A stretch of 64,000 nt of DNA from Labrys sp. KNU-23 (GCF_008330945.1 NZ_CP043488.1:1364001-1428000), one strand, 5' to 3'. Shown: positions 8,890 to 18,108, counted from the stretch's first letter. Program-made: numbers and translations. The notes: generated from the letters alone by a model not told the origin.

Positions 8890-10347
8890 ATGAAAATAGC
8901 GACCATCCATGATATTTTTCGCTCCAGCACCCTCGGCATGCCGGAAGCGGATCCGGTCATTGGCCACTGGTTCTACAATAGGTTCCTCCAGATTTTGAGA
9001 CCGCTTCGAATTGAAGTCGAGCGTGTCTCAATCCTGGTGGATGGCGAACCCTCCATACTCGAGGGTCTCGCAGCACGGCATGGCTGGCCGCGGAACAAAA
9101 GTGGTTGGGCATATGTTTTTTCCCACCCCGACGCCGCCAGCGTGATCATGCCGACTCTTGAGCGGCTCCGAGCATTTGATCTGGTGCTGGGCTTCGAGAT
9201 GCCCCCCAATCTCATACGTGCGCTCCATGCCCACGGACAAAAACTGATTGATATCTCGATTGATCCCGTTCGCTTCTGCGAGGACCTGTTTCTGCGAATG
9301 CGCAGCAACGATCCCGTGCTCCAGACGCTGATTGCCGAACAATCCGTTCCATCCAGCCTGATTGTTGCCGGCGCGGCGGAACTAAGAGCTCGAATTCAGC
9401 CACTGCCTGCCCAACCGGAGGCCATCGTGTTCGCAGGACAAGTTCCCGATGACAGCAGCCTTATCGCCGGGAGCCGTATTCAAAGCGCGACCCCTTTTGC
9501 CGATCGACTGAACGAGATTGCTGCAGGACGCCAAATTCTGCTGAAGCCGCATCCCTACGCTCCTGCCAACCCCGATCTGGCAACACTGCATCACGCCTTG
9601 CCCAAAAGCCGCTTTACGCGTGACAACATCTACGCCTTGATGGCAGCTCCCTGGCTTGGGGCAGTCGTCACTCTTTCATCGAGTGTCGCGACAGAAGCTT
9701 TGTATTTCGACAAGCCCGCCATCCGGCTGATCGACCCTGACGTCGAATTTGTCGAGCCCGGTGTGATTGGCCCGTTTCAGCGCATCGATGCGAGGGCTTC
9801 GAGCGCTCCCTTCTGGGGAAAACTGCTCGATCAAGCAGGTCAAACGCAAGGTCCTGCTCCCCCGGTTGCTCCGCTGCGCCGTCTATTCGGAGCGAACTGG
9901 GGGCTTCCGCGGCCGGCGACGGTTACTGCTTCTTCGTCGCTTTCGCGCGGCGAAACAACGACGAATATCCAGCCTTATTGCGTGTTCGGCTGGAGCGGAG
10001 CGGAACCGGATGGCGTCTGGAGCGACGGCACATTGGCGGTTCTCCAGATGCCTGCCTGCAATGATGGGCTGGCATCGACACTGGTTCTGACACTCAGTGC
10101 TTTTGCACCGGATGCAGATCACCAACAGGAACTGGCGATTTCTTCAGGCTCCGTCGGCTTCATCGATAAAATTGTATTGGCAACCGCAGAAAGACGCGAA
10201 TTGCAGATCGCCCTCCCACTGGTTCCGGCAGGTTCGATGCTGGAAATTTCGATCGGCATGGACACCGCGATCAGCCCCAAGGAGCTCGGCATCAATTCGG
10301 ACGAACGCCGCCTTGGCATAAAGCTGCATCGCATGAAGATCGTTTAA
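8890..10347 (+). CDS. Capsule/glycan-type transferase, cytoplasmic
   Basis: About 485 residues when started at ATG 8890 (MKIATIHDIF); an in-frame ATG at 8764 gives 42 more residues that look non-coding. The middle contains ILLKPHPYAP and a later VVTLSSSVATEALYFDKPAIRL. This pair (K-P-H-P, then SS.ATEAL) is found in capsule polysaccharide transferases of the KpsC/KpsS kind and related surface-glycan enzymes. The last about 100 residues (from YCVFGWSGAEPDGVWSDG to ELGINSDERRLGIKL) form a separate beta-rich domain that is often attached to alphaproteobacterial glycosyltransferases. Sugar donor and acceptor are unknown. Base composition looks more AT-rich than the neighbours, and an IS3 remnant lies 120 bp downstream, so horizontal acquisition is likely. 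No strong Shine-Dalgarno. Confidence 0.75.
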   Translation: MKIATIHDIFRSSTLGMPEADPVIGHWFYNRFLQILRPLRIEVERVSILVDGEPSILEGLAARHGWPRNKSGWAYVFSHPDAASVIMPTLERLRAFDLVLGFEMPPNLIRALHAHGQKLIDISIDPVRFCEDLFLRMRSNDPVLQTLIAEQSVPSSLIVAGAAELRARIQPLPAQPEAIVFAGQVPDDSSLIAGSRIQSATPFADRLNEIAAGRQILLKPHPYAPANPDLATLHHALPKSRFTRDNIYALMAAPWLGAVVTLSSSVATEALYFDKPAIRLIDPDVEFVEPGVIGPFQRIDARASSAPFWGKLLDQAGQTQGPAPPVAPLRRLFGANWGLPRPATVTASSSLSRGETTTNIQPYCVFGWSGAEPDGVWSDGTLAVLQMPACNDGLASTLVLTLSAFAPDADHQQELAISSGSVGFIDKIVLATAERRELQIALPLVPAGSMLEISIGMDTAISPKELGINSDERRLGIKLHRMKIV

Positions 10348-10467
10348 GACCAGCTATCGAATTGCCATCCGGCAGCAATTTGAGCTTCGGCAGAGTTGGG
10401 CTGCCCCGTTTCCTTGAGCCGCGCGAGCGGGAGTTTTCTTCGATCGGGGCGGCGAACTGGTTGCCAC

Positions 10468-10536
10468 CTCGACTTTTCGCGACCGGGCAGATCGGCCGAC
10501 AACTCCCTTATCCAGTCATTCAACGGCAAGTTCCGC
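10468..10536 (+). pseudogene. Remnant of an IS3-family transposase (OrfB)
   Basis: A 23-codon stretch reads LDFSRPGRSADNSLIQSFNG followed by KFR. This matches the conserved integrase-core segment of IS3-family OrfB (typically DFSRPGKPTDNAFIESFNGRFR). Sequence on either side cannot be aligned to a transposase, and no inverted terminal repeats were recognised. It marks a former insertion between the glycan transferase gene and melA. Confidence 0.75.
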
Positions 10537-10610
10537 CGTGAAGAATCTGGCCATGGAACTTTCCTGCCTGAGGATGACAAAATTACACCATCACACACGG
10601 GACGAAGCAC

Positions 10611-11927
10611 CTAGCGATAGGTCGGCAGCAGGCTGCCATGCTCGGCAATGAGATCGTCGACCAGATGCCAGATCTGGTCCGGCGACAGTTCTGCCGAAGT
10701 ATGGGGATCCAGCAATGCGGCCTGGTAGATGGTCTCCCGCCGGCGTTCCAGGGCGGCATGCACCGTCAGTTCCTGCACATTGGTGCTCAGCCTGACCACG
10801 GCCGCGAGCTGGCGCGGCAGGGACCCGACCTTGATCGGCTGGATGCCGTTGCGGTCGACATGACAAGGCACCTCGACCACACAGTCGGCCGGCAGGTTGT
10901 CGATAAGTCCCCGGTTGCGGACATTGCCGTAGATCAGCCCGGGCTGGCCTGTCACCAGCGCATGAATGATGCCGGCCGCATATTCGTTGCTGCGGCAGAT
11001 CTCCACGGGCGCGCCACCCTCGAGCTCGGCACGCAGCTTGTTCCAGCCACCGATCTGATCCTCGCAGCGGGTGATATATTCGTCGAGGGGAATGGCATAG
11101 CGCTCGATCAGATCGTCGCGTCCGCGCTTGATGTACCAGGCCGTATACTCGGAAAAATGCTCGGAGGACTCGGTGACGAAATAGCCGAGGCGCTGCAGCA
11201 CGTCGAAGCGGACGCGATCGTCCGGCGGCACCTTGCCATCCGCCGCCAACGCCTTGAGGCGGGGATAGAGATCTTCGGTGCTGCCGTCCCGGTGGCGCTT
11301 GTTGAATTTCAGGAAGAAGGCGACATGGTTGATGCCGGCAGAGACATAGTCGATATCGGCGATGTCTTCGCCCAGGCAGCGGGCAAGATGGGCCGAGGTG
11401 TGCTGCACGCTATGACACAGCCCGACCGTGCGCAGCTCCGGCGCGATCTCGCCGATGGCCCAGCAATTGATCGCCATCGGGTTGACGTAGTTCATCAGGA
11501 GCGCATCGGGGCACAGATCCTCGATATCGCGGCAGATCTCCTCCAGGACCGGAATGGTACGAAGGCCGCGGAAGATCCCGCCGATGCCCAGCGTGTCGGC
11601 AATCGTCTGGCGCAGGCCATAGCGCTTGGGAATGTCGAAATCGACCACCGTCGCGGGTCGATAGCCCCCGACCTGCATCATCAGGATGACGAAATTCGCG
11701 CCGGCGAGCGCGACGCGCCGTTCGGTCGTGGCCTCGATGCGCACGCGCGGCAGGTCCAGCCCCTCGCAGATGCGCCGGGCGACAATCTCGGAGGTCTTCA
11801 GGCGCTCGCCGTCGATGTCGTGCAGGCTGATGACGCAGTCGGCAAACACGCTGTTGCTGAGCACGTCGCTCAAGATCGATTGGGCGAAAACCGTACTCCC
11901 GGCACCGACGAGACAGATCTTGATCAA
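10611..11927 (-). CDS. melA: Alpha-galactosidase, glycoside hydrolase family 4 (NAD and metal dependent)
   Basis: 438 residues. The N-terminal Rossmann motif VGAGSTVFA (about residues 7-15) binds NAD. DIDGERL (about 37-43) follows, then NYVNP (146-150), the metal-binding CHSVQ (171-175) and GINHVAFF with His201. The CHSVQ form is that of MelA-type alpha-galactosidases rather than the phospho-glucosidase branch. GH4 enzymes work by an oxidation-elimination cycle needing NAD and Mn. It would cleave alpha-galactosides such as melibiose in the cytoplasm. A divergent AraC regulator faces it across a 160-bp spacer. AGGATCCCCTCCC lies just before the ATG. No dedicated transporter is adjacent; the ABC operon at 13245-19062 is a possible partner. 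Confidence 0.9.
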   Translation of the reverse strand: MIKICLVGAGSTVFAQSILSDVLSNSVFADCVISLHDIDGERLKTSEIVARRICEGLDLPRVRIEATTERRVALAGANFVILMMQVGGYRPATVVDFDIPKRYGLRQTIADTLGIGGIFRGLRTIPVLEEICRDIEDLCPDALLMNYVNPMAINCWAIGEIAPELRTVGLCHSVQHTSAHLARCLGEDIADIDYVSAGINHVAFFLKFNKRHRDGSTEDLYPRLKALAADGKVPPDDRVRFDVLQRLGYFVTESSEHFSEYTAWYIKRGRDDLIERYAIPLDEYITRCEDQIGGWNKLRAELEGGAPVEICRSNEYAAGIIHALVTGQPGLIYGNVRNRGLIDNLPADCVVEVPCHVDRNGIQPIKVGSLPRQLAAVVRLSTNVQELTVHAALERRRETIYQAALLDPHTSAELSPDQIWHLVDDLIAEHGSLLPTYR

Positions 11928-12000
11928 GGGAGGGGATCCTTCCTGGTTGATGGCGTCCCCGGTGCAGACAGGACGCGTCCTGCATGCCGGTTGACTGGAA

Positions 12001-12027
12001 GGAAACGTTTATTTCATTCATGGAAAC
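12001..12027. promoter_or_regulatory. Candidate AraC-type direct repeat in the melA/araC spacer
   Basis: GGAAAC occurs at 12001-12006 and again at 12022-12027, that is 21 bp (two helical turns) apart, in the short spacer shared by the divergent melA and AraC-family genes. Direct repeats with this spacing are typical sites for AraC dimers. The arms are short, so chance is not excluded. Confidence 0.35.
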
Positions 12028-12087
12028 TGGATGTCTTCCGAGCTTCAGGTAATTTATTCCTGAATCAAAGCATCGAGTTTGCGCTCC

Positions 12088-12969
12088 ATGACGAAGCAAT
12101 CCCGAACCGTTCATGATGAGCAGGCCGATTGGCCTGACGTGTTCCGCGGCGGCTCCTTCCACGTCGAAAGCCATGTCGCCGGCGCGATGGACGCGGCGCA
12201 CTGGCACGACCATGTCGAACTCAACCTGCTCCTGGAAGGGCACATGACCTATCTCTTCCAGGGAAGGCGGGAAACCGTGGAGGCACAGCGGCTTGCGCTC
12301 TTCTGGGCTGCCATCCCGCATCGAGCGATCGAGGTGGCTCCCGGGTCGAGGCTGATCTGTCTCTATTTCCCTTTCCAGGATTTCATGGCCCTGCCCCTCG
12401 CAGGCTCGATCCGGAAAGCCGTTATGCACGGCGCCTTCCTGAGGGTGGCACAGATCGATACGACGGATGCAACCACATTCCAGCGCTGGGTCGATGAATG
12501 GCCCGGCGCCGCCCCTGCCCGGCAGCGCCTGCTCCTGGACGAGGCCTGCCTGCGCATACGTCGCCTGGCACTCGATCCGCTCGAAGCAAGCGATTCCGCC
12601 CGGCACGACGGTGGCGGCGAGCGCCGTGAAGGCCGATCTCCGTCGCTCGATCACGCGGAGCGGATGATCGAGATCATCAATCTGCGCTTTGGCGAAGAGC
12701 TCTCCATCGCCGCGATCACCGCCGAGCTCGGGATCCATCAGACCACCGCCACATCGGCGTTCCGACGGGTTCTTGGCATGTCGATCAACGAATACATCCT
12801 TCGCTTTCGCCTGAGCCAGGCTCTGCATCTGCTGGCCGACACGGACCGGCCGATCCTGGACGTGGCCTATGCCTGCGGCTTCGGCTCGGCCAGCCGGTTC
12901 TACGACGTCTTCAGGGCCCGCACCGGCGTCACGCCCCGCCAGTTCCGCAGCCAACTCTCCCCGCGCTGA
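12088..12969 (+). CDS. AraC-family transcriptional regulator (MelR-like)
   Basis: About 293 residues. The N-terminal cupin-like sensor contains AHWHDHVELNLLLEGHMTYLF and ALFWAAIPHRAIE, the pattern of MelR-like sugar regulators. The C-terminal double helix-turn-helix contains ELSIAAITAELGIHQTTATSAFRR and ILDVAYACGFGSASRFYDVFRARTGVTPRQFR. Divergent from the GH4 alpha-galactosidase gene, so it probably activates melA in response to an alpha-galactoside. The ATG at 12088 is preferred over TTG 12079; neither has a clear ribosome-binding site. Confidence 0.92.
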   Translation: MTKQSRTVHDEQADWPDVFRGGSFHVESHVAGAMDAAHWHDHVELNLLLEGHMTYLFQGRRETVEAQRLALFWAAIPHRAIEVAPGSRLICLYFPFQDFMALPLAGSIRKAVMHGAFLRVAQIDTTDATTFQRWVDEWPGAAPARQRLLLDEACLRIRRLALDPLEASDSARHDGGGERREGRSPSLDHAERMIEIINLRFGEELSIAAITAELGIHQTTATSAFRRVLGMSINEYILRFRLSQALHLLADTDRPILDVAYACGFGSASRFYDVFRARTGVTPRQFRSQLSPR

Positions 12970-13140
12970 CGGTGCGAAGCGAAGGCCGGAGCGAGCAACG
13001 GCCCCGCTATGCCTTGAATGCGCCGCAGCTGCTTTCCAACCCGTAATTGTCGGGCAAGTCCGCTTGCCGGCGACTTTTCCGAGCCGGGGCGCGAGCGCGG
13101 AAACGCCTCGAACCCGCCTTCACGATTGCCTACCGACGCT

Positions 13141-13210
13141 CAATAAAAATCATAAAAAATCATAACTATGATTGACTCTGTCGTTTTGATGACGTTGATT
13201 GATTTTATTG
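13141..13210. promoter_or_regulatory. Promoter/operator region of the DeoR sugar operon
   Basis: AT-rich segment directly upstream of the DeoR gene. It contains a perfect inverted repeat AATCAT-aact-ATGATT (13158-13173) nested inside a longer imperfect one, CAATAAAAATCA (13141-13152) against TGATTTTATTG (13200-13210). Such nested repeats next to an autoregulated DeoR gene are good operator candidates. A TTGACT -35-like element lies at 13172-13177, but no good -10 follows at the right distance. Confidence 0.5.
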
Positions 13211-13244
13211 GAGCGGGTTGTGCCCGTACCGCAGCGGGGAACGC

Positions 13245-14042
13245 ATGTCTCAGGGATCGAGCAAACTGGAACGCCTCGACGCGATCCGTGGACATCTCTA
13301 CACGCATGGTCCCTCAACGATTCAGGCTCTGGCCGACGCTGCGGGCGCTTCGCTCGCCACCATCCGCCGCGACCTCCAGATCCTCGAGGAGCAGGGCATC
13401 ATCGACCGCGCCCATGGCGGGGCCCGTATCGCGGAGGGGTCGAGTGTCGAGGTCGCCTTCAGTGCGCGCGAAGGCCGCAATCTGGCTGCCAAGCGGGCGC
13501 TCGCCGGGGCCGCCTATGAAAAACTCGCCCCGCATGCGACCATCTTCCTGGATGCCGGCACCACGGTACGCCAGCTCGCAAGGCTCCTGCGCATCAATCC
13601 GATGCCGATGACCGTATTCACCAACGGTCTTCTGGTGGCCCAGGAGCTCCTTGATGTGCCCAAGCTGCGCGTGGTCGTGATCGGCGGTCAGTTGCGCAAC
13701 GAGAATGCATCCCTGGTCGGACCGGAAGCAGAGGCGATGCTGGAGCGGCTGTGGTTCGACCAGCTCTTCCTCGGCGTCAGTGCCATCGGCCCGGATGCCA
13801 CGATCTACAGTGTCGACAGCGCCGAGGCGAGCCTGAACGCGCGCATGCTCAAGCGCGCCGAGAAGCGCTTCATCGTCACCGATTCGAGCAAATTCGGGGT
13901 GATGTCCACTTACGCCGTGGCTCCACTCGCCCCCTCGGTCAGTATCATGACCGATGCCAATCTGTCTTCGGACTGGCAAACACGGCTGCACGAGATCGGC
14001 GTGCCGCTCACGCTGGTGGACGTGCCGGCGAGCGCTTCCTGA
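13245..14042 (+). CDS. DeoR/GlpR-family transcriptional repressor
   Basis: 265 residues. The N-terminal helix-turn-helix contains STIQALADAAGASLATIRRDLQILEEQGIIDRAHGGARI, the DeoR signature including the RAHGGA end. The effector domain has DAGTTVRQLARLL and NGLLVAQELLDVPKLRVVVIGGQL, typical sugar-phosphate sensing segments. ATG 13245 was chosen because GGGGA lies 5 nt upstream; the in-frame TTG at 13218 has none. Its stop overlaps the kinase start (TGATG). It heads the operon kinase-binding protein-two permeases-SIS protein and is expected to repress it until a phosphorylated sugar accumulates. Confidence 0.92.
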   Translation: MSQGSSKLERLDAIRGHLYTHGPSTIQALADAAGASLATIRRDLQILEEQGIIDRAHGGARIAEGSSVEVAFSAREGRNLAAKRALAGAAYEKLAPHATIFLDAGTTVRQLARLLRINPMPMTVFTNGLLVAQELLDVPKLRVVVIGGQLRNENASLVGPEAEAMLERLWFDQLFLGVSAIGPDATIYSVDSAEASLNARMLKRAEKRFIVTDSSKFGVMSTYAVAPLAPSVSIMTDANLSSDWQTRLHEIGVPLTLVDVPASAS

Positions 14043-15013
14043 TGGCCGGGGTCCTCGCAATCGACGGCGGCGGCACCAAGACGATCCTGGCGACAGCGAG
14101 CCGAGACGGTGTAATCGACACTTGGCTCGAGGGGCCTGGCATCAACCCCGTCGACAATCCCGATTGGCTCGCCAGTTTCGAGGCACAGATCCAGGCCGCC
14201 GGTGCTGCAGCCCGAACCTGCGATCATGCCGTGCTGGCCTTACCAGCCTATGGCGAGATCGCAGCGGTGACGCAGTCCCAGAACCAGGCAGCCGCGTCGG
14301 CGCTGGGGCAGTCACACGCTATCCTCAACGATGTCGAGGCGGCGCATGTTGCAGCCTTTGCCGGCGGGCCAGGCGTCCTGATCCTGGCGGGGACGGGGTC
14401 GATGGCCTGGGCCCGCGACGAGCATGGCAACAGCCTGCGCGTCGGGGGCTGGGGCGATGCGTTCGGCGATGAGGGTAGTGCTTTCTGGATCGGGCGGGAG
14501 GCGATCGCCCGCCTCAGCCGGGCCCTCGACGGACGCCTCGTGGCACCCGCGCTGGTCGAAGCCCTCTTCGCCTTCCTGGGGCTCGATCGAGCCGATCCCC
14601 CGCAAGCCTTGCTGCAATGGCATGTCGAGCTGTCCCATCCCCGCTCCCAGATCGCAGCCTTGTCGGTCCTCGTCGATCGCCTGGCCGAAGCGGGCGAGGA
14701 GGTTGCCGTGGCGATCCTCGCTGAGGCCGCCGAGCATCTCGCCCGCCACGTGGAAGCGGCCTGGCGCCGTATGAAGGCGACACAGTGCCTGCCCTGGAGT
14801 CACGCCGGCGGCGTGTTTGCCAGCAAGCGCGTAATGACACAGCTCACGGCCCGTTTGGGGTGTCCACCCTTACCACCGCACCTTCCCCCGATTGGCGGCG
14901 CGCTGCTGCGCGCCGCGCAAGACCTCGACTGGCCCGTGGATCAAGCATGGATCGAGCGCCTGCGCGCCTCGATCATAGAACATGCAAGCCGCGCGAGGAA
15001 TGGCCGCACCTGA
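14042..15013 (+). CDS. BadF/BadG-type sugar kinase (N-acetylglucosamine kinase-like)
   Basis: 323 residues of the ASKHA (actin-like ATPase) fold. Phosphate-1 motif VLAIDGGGTKT at the N-terminus, LNDVEAAHVAAFAG (about 95-108), phosphate-2 ILAGTGSMAW (about 113-122), and WGDAFGDEGSAFWIGREAI after it. These are the marks of the BadF/BcrA family branch that contains eukaryotic and bacterial N-acetylglucosamine kinases. Sitting between a DeoR repressor and a sugar ABC importer with a SIS isomerase downstream, it probably phosphorylates the imported sugar, plausibly an amino sugar. The start overlaps the deoR stop by one base; the binding-protein gene follows after 23 bp. Confidence 0.85.
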   Translation: MAGVLAIDGGGTKTILATASRDGVIDTWLEGPGINPVDNPDWLASFEAQIQAAGAAARTCDHAVLALPAYGEIAAVTQSQNQAAASALGQSHAILNDVEAAHVAAFAGGPGVLILAGTGSMAWARDEHGNSLRVGGWGDAFGDEGSAFWIGREAIARLSRALDGRLVAPALVEALFAFLGLDRADPPQALLQWHVELSHPRSQIAALSVLVDRLAEAGEEVAVAILAEAAEHLARHVEAAWRRMKATQCLPWSHAGGVFASKRVMTQLTARLGCPPLPPHLPPIGGALLRAAQDLDWPVDQAWIERLRASIIEHASRARNGRT

Positions 15014-15036
15014 CCATACAAAGAGGGATCATTGAC

Positions 15037-16296
15037 ATGTTACGGCACGGATTGCATGCGTTCGTCGCATTTTCTGCCCTGATGCTGGCCCAACCCGTCT
15101 GGGCGGACGCGGCCAAGCCCCTGGCAGGGCAGAGCATCTCGGTATTGCTGCCTTCCGGTCAACGGCCGGGATTGGCGGAGGATTTCGAAAAGGAAACCGG
15201 CATTCACGTCGATCTCCAGTCGCTGTCCTGGAACGACATCCGTGCCAAGCTCGTCACGTCCCTGCTCGCGGGCAGCGCGCCGGCCGATGTCACCGAGGTG
15301 GACTGGTCGTGGACCGGCCAGTTCGGCGCAGCCGGCTGGTATACCCCGCTCGACGGCCTGCTCGACGAGGCAACCGTCAAGGACATCGCGACCAGCCCGA
15401 TCTTCCGTTATGACGGCAAGCTGATCGCCCTACCCTACAACAATGATTTCCGCGTTCTCATCGTCAACAAGGAACACTTCGACAAGGCCGGCATCACGGC
15501 CATGCCCAAGACGCTCGACGAATTGCTGGCTGCCGCGCGGACCCTCAAGGAAAAGGGTGTTTCCAAATATCCGATCGGCATTCCCCTGTCCCCTGCGGAG
15601 GGCACCTCGACCGCCTGGTATCTCCTCACCAAGGCCTTTGGCGGCGAGCTCTTCGACAAGGACTTCAAGCCCTTGTTCACCGACCCCTCCTCGGCGGGCC
15701 ACAAGGCCCTCGCCTTCGAGATCGATGCCCTCAAGCAGGGCCTGGTCGATCCCGCCGCGCCCGGCCTCATCGACATGGACGTCCACCAGCTTTTCATGGA
15801 CGGCCAGGTCAGCATGGAAATCTGCGGCGAGGTCGGCCGGCTTGCCCTCTTCAACGACGCCAGCAAATCCAAGGTCGCCGGCAAGGCCGTGGCTGCCCTC
15901 TTCCCGACCGCAAGCGGCGTGACACGCAGCCTGGGCCTGCCCGAGGCCATGGGCATTCCCGTCACCTCCCAGAAGAGGGAGGCGGCACTGGCCTTCATCA
16001 AATGGATGAGCGCCAGGGAGCAACAGCTTAAGAATTATACGGAAGCCGGCACGCTGGCGACACGCACTTCGGCGCTCGAAGACCTGAACAAGGCCGGCAA
16101 GCTCGAAAGCGGCAAGGTCCTGATCGAGCAGGCCTCCACGGCCGGCGGCCTGTTCCCGCAGGGAACGCCCATCTGGTATCCCCAGTTCAGCTCCGCCGTG
16201 TATACGGCCATAAACCAGGCTGCCAAGGGCCAGTTGAGCGTCGACGATGCGCTCAAGCAGATCGCGGATGAAACCGAGCGAGCCATGCAGCAATGA
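15037..16296 (+). CDS. Sugar ABC transporter substrate-binding protein (family 1)
   Basis: 419 residues. A signal peptide (MLRHGLHAFVAFSALML, cleaved near VWADA) is followed by a family-1 carbohydrate-binding protein: ISVLLPSGQRPGLAEDFEKETGIHVDLQSL, SAPADVTEVDWSWTGQF, DGKLIALPYNNDFRVLIVNKEHFDKAG and GKAVAALFPTA. It captures the sugar in the periplasm for the two permeases encoded next. Start chosen at the ATG that opens the signal peptide, with AGAGGG upstream; the frame stays open upstream into the kinase gene but that part is a shadow. The stop overlaps the next gene (ATGA). Confidence 0.93.
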   Translation: MLRHGLHAFVAFSALMLAQPVWADAAKPLAGQSISVLLPSGQRPGLAEDFEKETGIHVDLQSLSWNDIRAKLVTSLLAGSAPADVTEVDWSWTGQFGAAGWYTPLDGLLDEATVKDIATSPIFRYDGKLIALPYNNDFRVLIVNKEHFDKAGITAMPKTLDELLAAARTLKEKGVSKYPIGIPLSPAEGTSTAWYLLTKAFGGELFDKDFKPLFTDPSSAGHKALAFEIDALKQGLVDPAAPGLIDMDVHQLFMDGQVSMEICGEVGRLALFNDASKSKVAGKAVAALFPTASGVTRSLGLPEAMGIPVTSQKREAALAFIKWMSAREQQLKNYTEAGTLATRTSALEDLNKAGKLESGKVLIEQASTAGGLFPQGTPIWYPQFSSAVYTAINQAAKGQLSVDDALKQIADETERAMQQ

Positions 16297-17210
16297 GCGC
16301 GACTGCTCTGAGCCGGGCAGAAGCGGAGCGGGGCAGCGGCGCCAGGAACGACGCCTGGCTCGGGCTGGTGCTCGCCGCTCCGATCGTGCTGACGATGATC
16401 GGGCTGGTGATCTGGCCGGTCATCGCCACCATGTGGCAGAGCCTGCATCGGGTCGATCCGATGCAGGCGGGCACGCCCTTCGTCGGCCTGTCCAACTATA
16501 CGGCCCTGTTCACCGACAAGAACGCCCTGACGGCCTGGGCCAATACACTCTTCTATGTCGTCCTTGCGGTCGCCCTGGAGACCGTCGGCGGCGTGGCCGC
16601 AGCCGTGCTGCTCAACAGGCTGACGATCGGCCGGCGCTGGCTTCTGGCAATCGTGATCCTGCCCTGGGCCTTGCCGGGCGTGGTCAACGCGATCGTCTGG
16701 CAGTGGATCTACAATCCCAGCCATGGCCTGCTCAATGGGCTCCTCACCGCCATCGGCTTCGATTTCGACCGGCATGTCTGGTTCAACGATCGCAGCTCGG
16801 CCCTGATCCTCGTCACCATCGTGCATGTCTGGCGGACCATGCCTTTGACGGTCGTGATCGTGCTGGCGGCCCTGCAATCGATCCCCAAGGATATCTACGA
16901 GGCCGCCCGGATCGACGGCGCCAATCGCTTCCAGCTCTTTCGCATGATGACGCTGCCTCTCATTCGCAGCGGCCTGGCGATCGCCCTGGCGCAATCGACG
17001 GTCACGGCTTTCAACCTTTTCGACGAAGTGTGGATCCTGGCCGGCTCCAGCCTCGATACCCGCTCCATCCTGGTCCAGGTCTATCTGGAGGCTTTCCAGA
17101 ACCTGCGCTTTTCGCGGGGCATGGCGCTGTCGGTACTGGTCATGTTCATTTCGCTAGCCGTTTCGCTTGTCTTCGTCTCACGCGTCTATCGCGAAACCAG
17201 GCTCGATTGA
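16293..17210 (+). CDS. Sugar ABC transporter permease 1 (MalF/UgpA type)
   Basis: 305 residues with about six membrane segments. The cytoplasmic EAA loop reads IYEAARIDGANRFQLFRMMTLPLI, the contact point for the ATPase. The N-terminus WLGLVLAAPIVLTMIGLVIWPV is the usual first helix of the MalF/UgpA/LacF group. Translationally coupled to the binding protein by an ATGA overlap and followed 3 bp later by the second permease. No ATPase gene is present anywhere in the operon, so a shared MsmK/UgpC-like ATPase encoded elsewhere must energise it. Confidence 0.94.
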   Translation: MSATALSRAEAERGSGARNDAWLGLVLAAPIVLTMIGLVIWPVIATMWQSLHRVDPMQAGTPFVGLSNYTALFTDKNALTAWANTLFYVVLAVALETVGGVAAAVLLNRLTIGRRWLLAIVILPWALPGVVNAIVWQWIYNPSHGLLNGLLTAIGFDFDRHVWFNDRSSALILVTIVHVWRTMPLTVVIVLAALQSIPKDIYEAARIDGANRFQLFRMMTLPLIRSGLAIALAQSTVTAFNLFDEVWILAGSSLDTRSILVQVYLEAFQNLRFSRGMALSVLVMFISLAVSLVFVSRVYRETRLD

Positions 17211-17213
17211 CCC

Positions 17214-18071
17214 ATGCGCGCCCTCCTTTCCCGTTTCGGTCTCATGCTGGCCTGCTCCGTCCTGGTGCTGTGGTCACTGGTACCGGTCTACTGGGCTTTC
17301 GCGACAAGCCTGACGCCGACACCCGACCTCACCGCCAGCCAGGTGCACTTCTTTCCGCAGACGCTTACCTTCGATCACTATGCCAAGCTGTTCGGGATAG
17401 GCACCACCATGGCCAATGACACCATGGTCTGGCAGCAATTCCGGGCCGCGCTGGTCAACAGTATCGTCACGTCCCTCGGTGCGACCGTCCTGTGCGTCGC
17501 CCTGGCAGCGGCGGGAGGCTATGCCTTCGTGCGCTTGAACTTCCCGGGGCGCACGGTGATCTTCATCCTCGTGGTCGCCACCTTTGCGATACCGGGATAC
17601 ACGGTCCTGATCCCGCTTTATCGGATCATGACGACACTGCGCCTGGTCGATACCTATCTGGGCGTCACGCTGATCTATGTCTCGGCCTTCCTGCCGCTGT
17701 CGCTATGGCTGATGCGCAGCGTCTATCAGTCCCTGCCCCTTTCCATCGAGGAGGCGGCCCAGATCGACGGAGCGGGCCGGCTCTACATCCTGGTCAGGAT
17801 CGTGCTGCCGATGGCGGCTCCCGGCCTGGTCGCCGCCGCCATCATCACCTTCCTGGGGGCCTGGGGCCAGTTCATGGTGCCCCTGATCTTCTCGCCCACC
17901 ATGGCAACCAAGCCGCTCACCATTCTCGTCCCCGAATTCGCGACGAAGAACTTCGTCGATTACGGCCTGATCAACGCGGCCGGCTCGGTCGCGATCATCG
18001 TGCCGACGCTGATCGTCATCTTCCTCAACCGGTACCTGGTCAGCGGCCTCGTCGCCGGCGCGGTCAAGTGA
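17214..18071 (+). CDS. Sugar ABC transporter permease 2 (MalG/UgpE type)
   Basis: 285 residues, about six membrane segments, EAA loop SIEEAAQIDGAGRLYILVRIVLPMA. The N-terminal VLVLWSLVPVYWAFATSL and central VVATFAIPGYTVLIPLYRIM are typical of the MalG/UgpE/LacG partner permease. It forms a heterodimer with the preceding permease. The SIS-domain gene follows after about 37 bp. Confidence 0.94.
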   Translation: MRALLSRFGLMLACSVLVLWSLVPVYWAFATSLTPTPDLTASQVHFFPQTLTFDHYAKLFGIGTTMANDTMVWQQFRAALVNSIVTSLGATVLCVALAAAGGYAFVRLNFPGRTVIFILVVATFAIPGYTVLIPLYRIMTTLRLVDTYLGVTLIYVSAFLPLSLWLMRSVYQSLPLSIEEAAQIDGAGRLYILVRIVLPMAAPGLVAAAIITFLGAWGQFMVPLIFSPTMATKPLTILVPEFATKNFVDYGLINAAGSVAIIVPTLIVIFLNRYLVSGLVAGAVK

Positions 18072-18108
18072 CCGACCACCGAACCTATCCAACCCAGTGA
18101 GTATAGTC

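Noticed and set aside
10344-10610. 88-codon minus-strand frame between the glycan transferase and melA
   Set aside because: Lies opposite the IS3 OrfB remnant, which explains the sequence better; no domain in the minus frame.
11410-12954. 514-codon minus-strand frame across melA and the AraC gene
   Set aside because: Covers parts of two clear genes and the intergenic region in another frame; no conserved motif.
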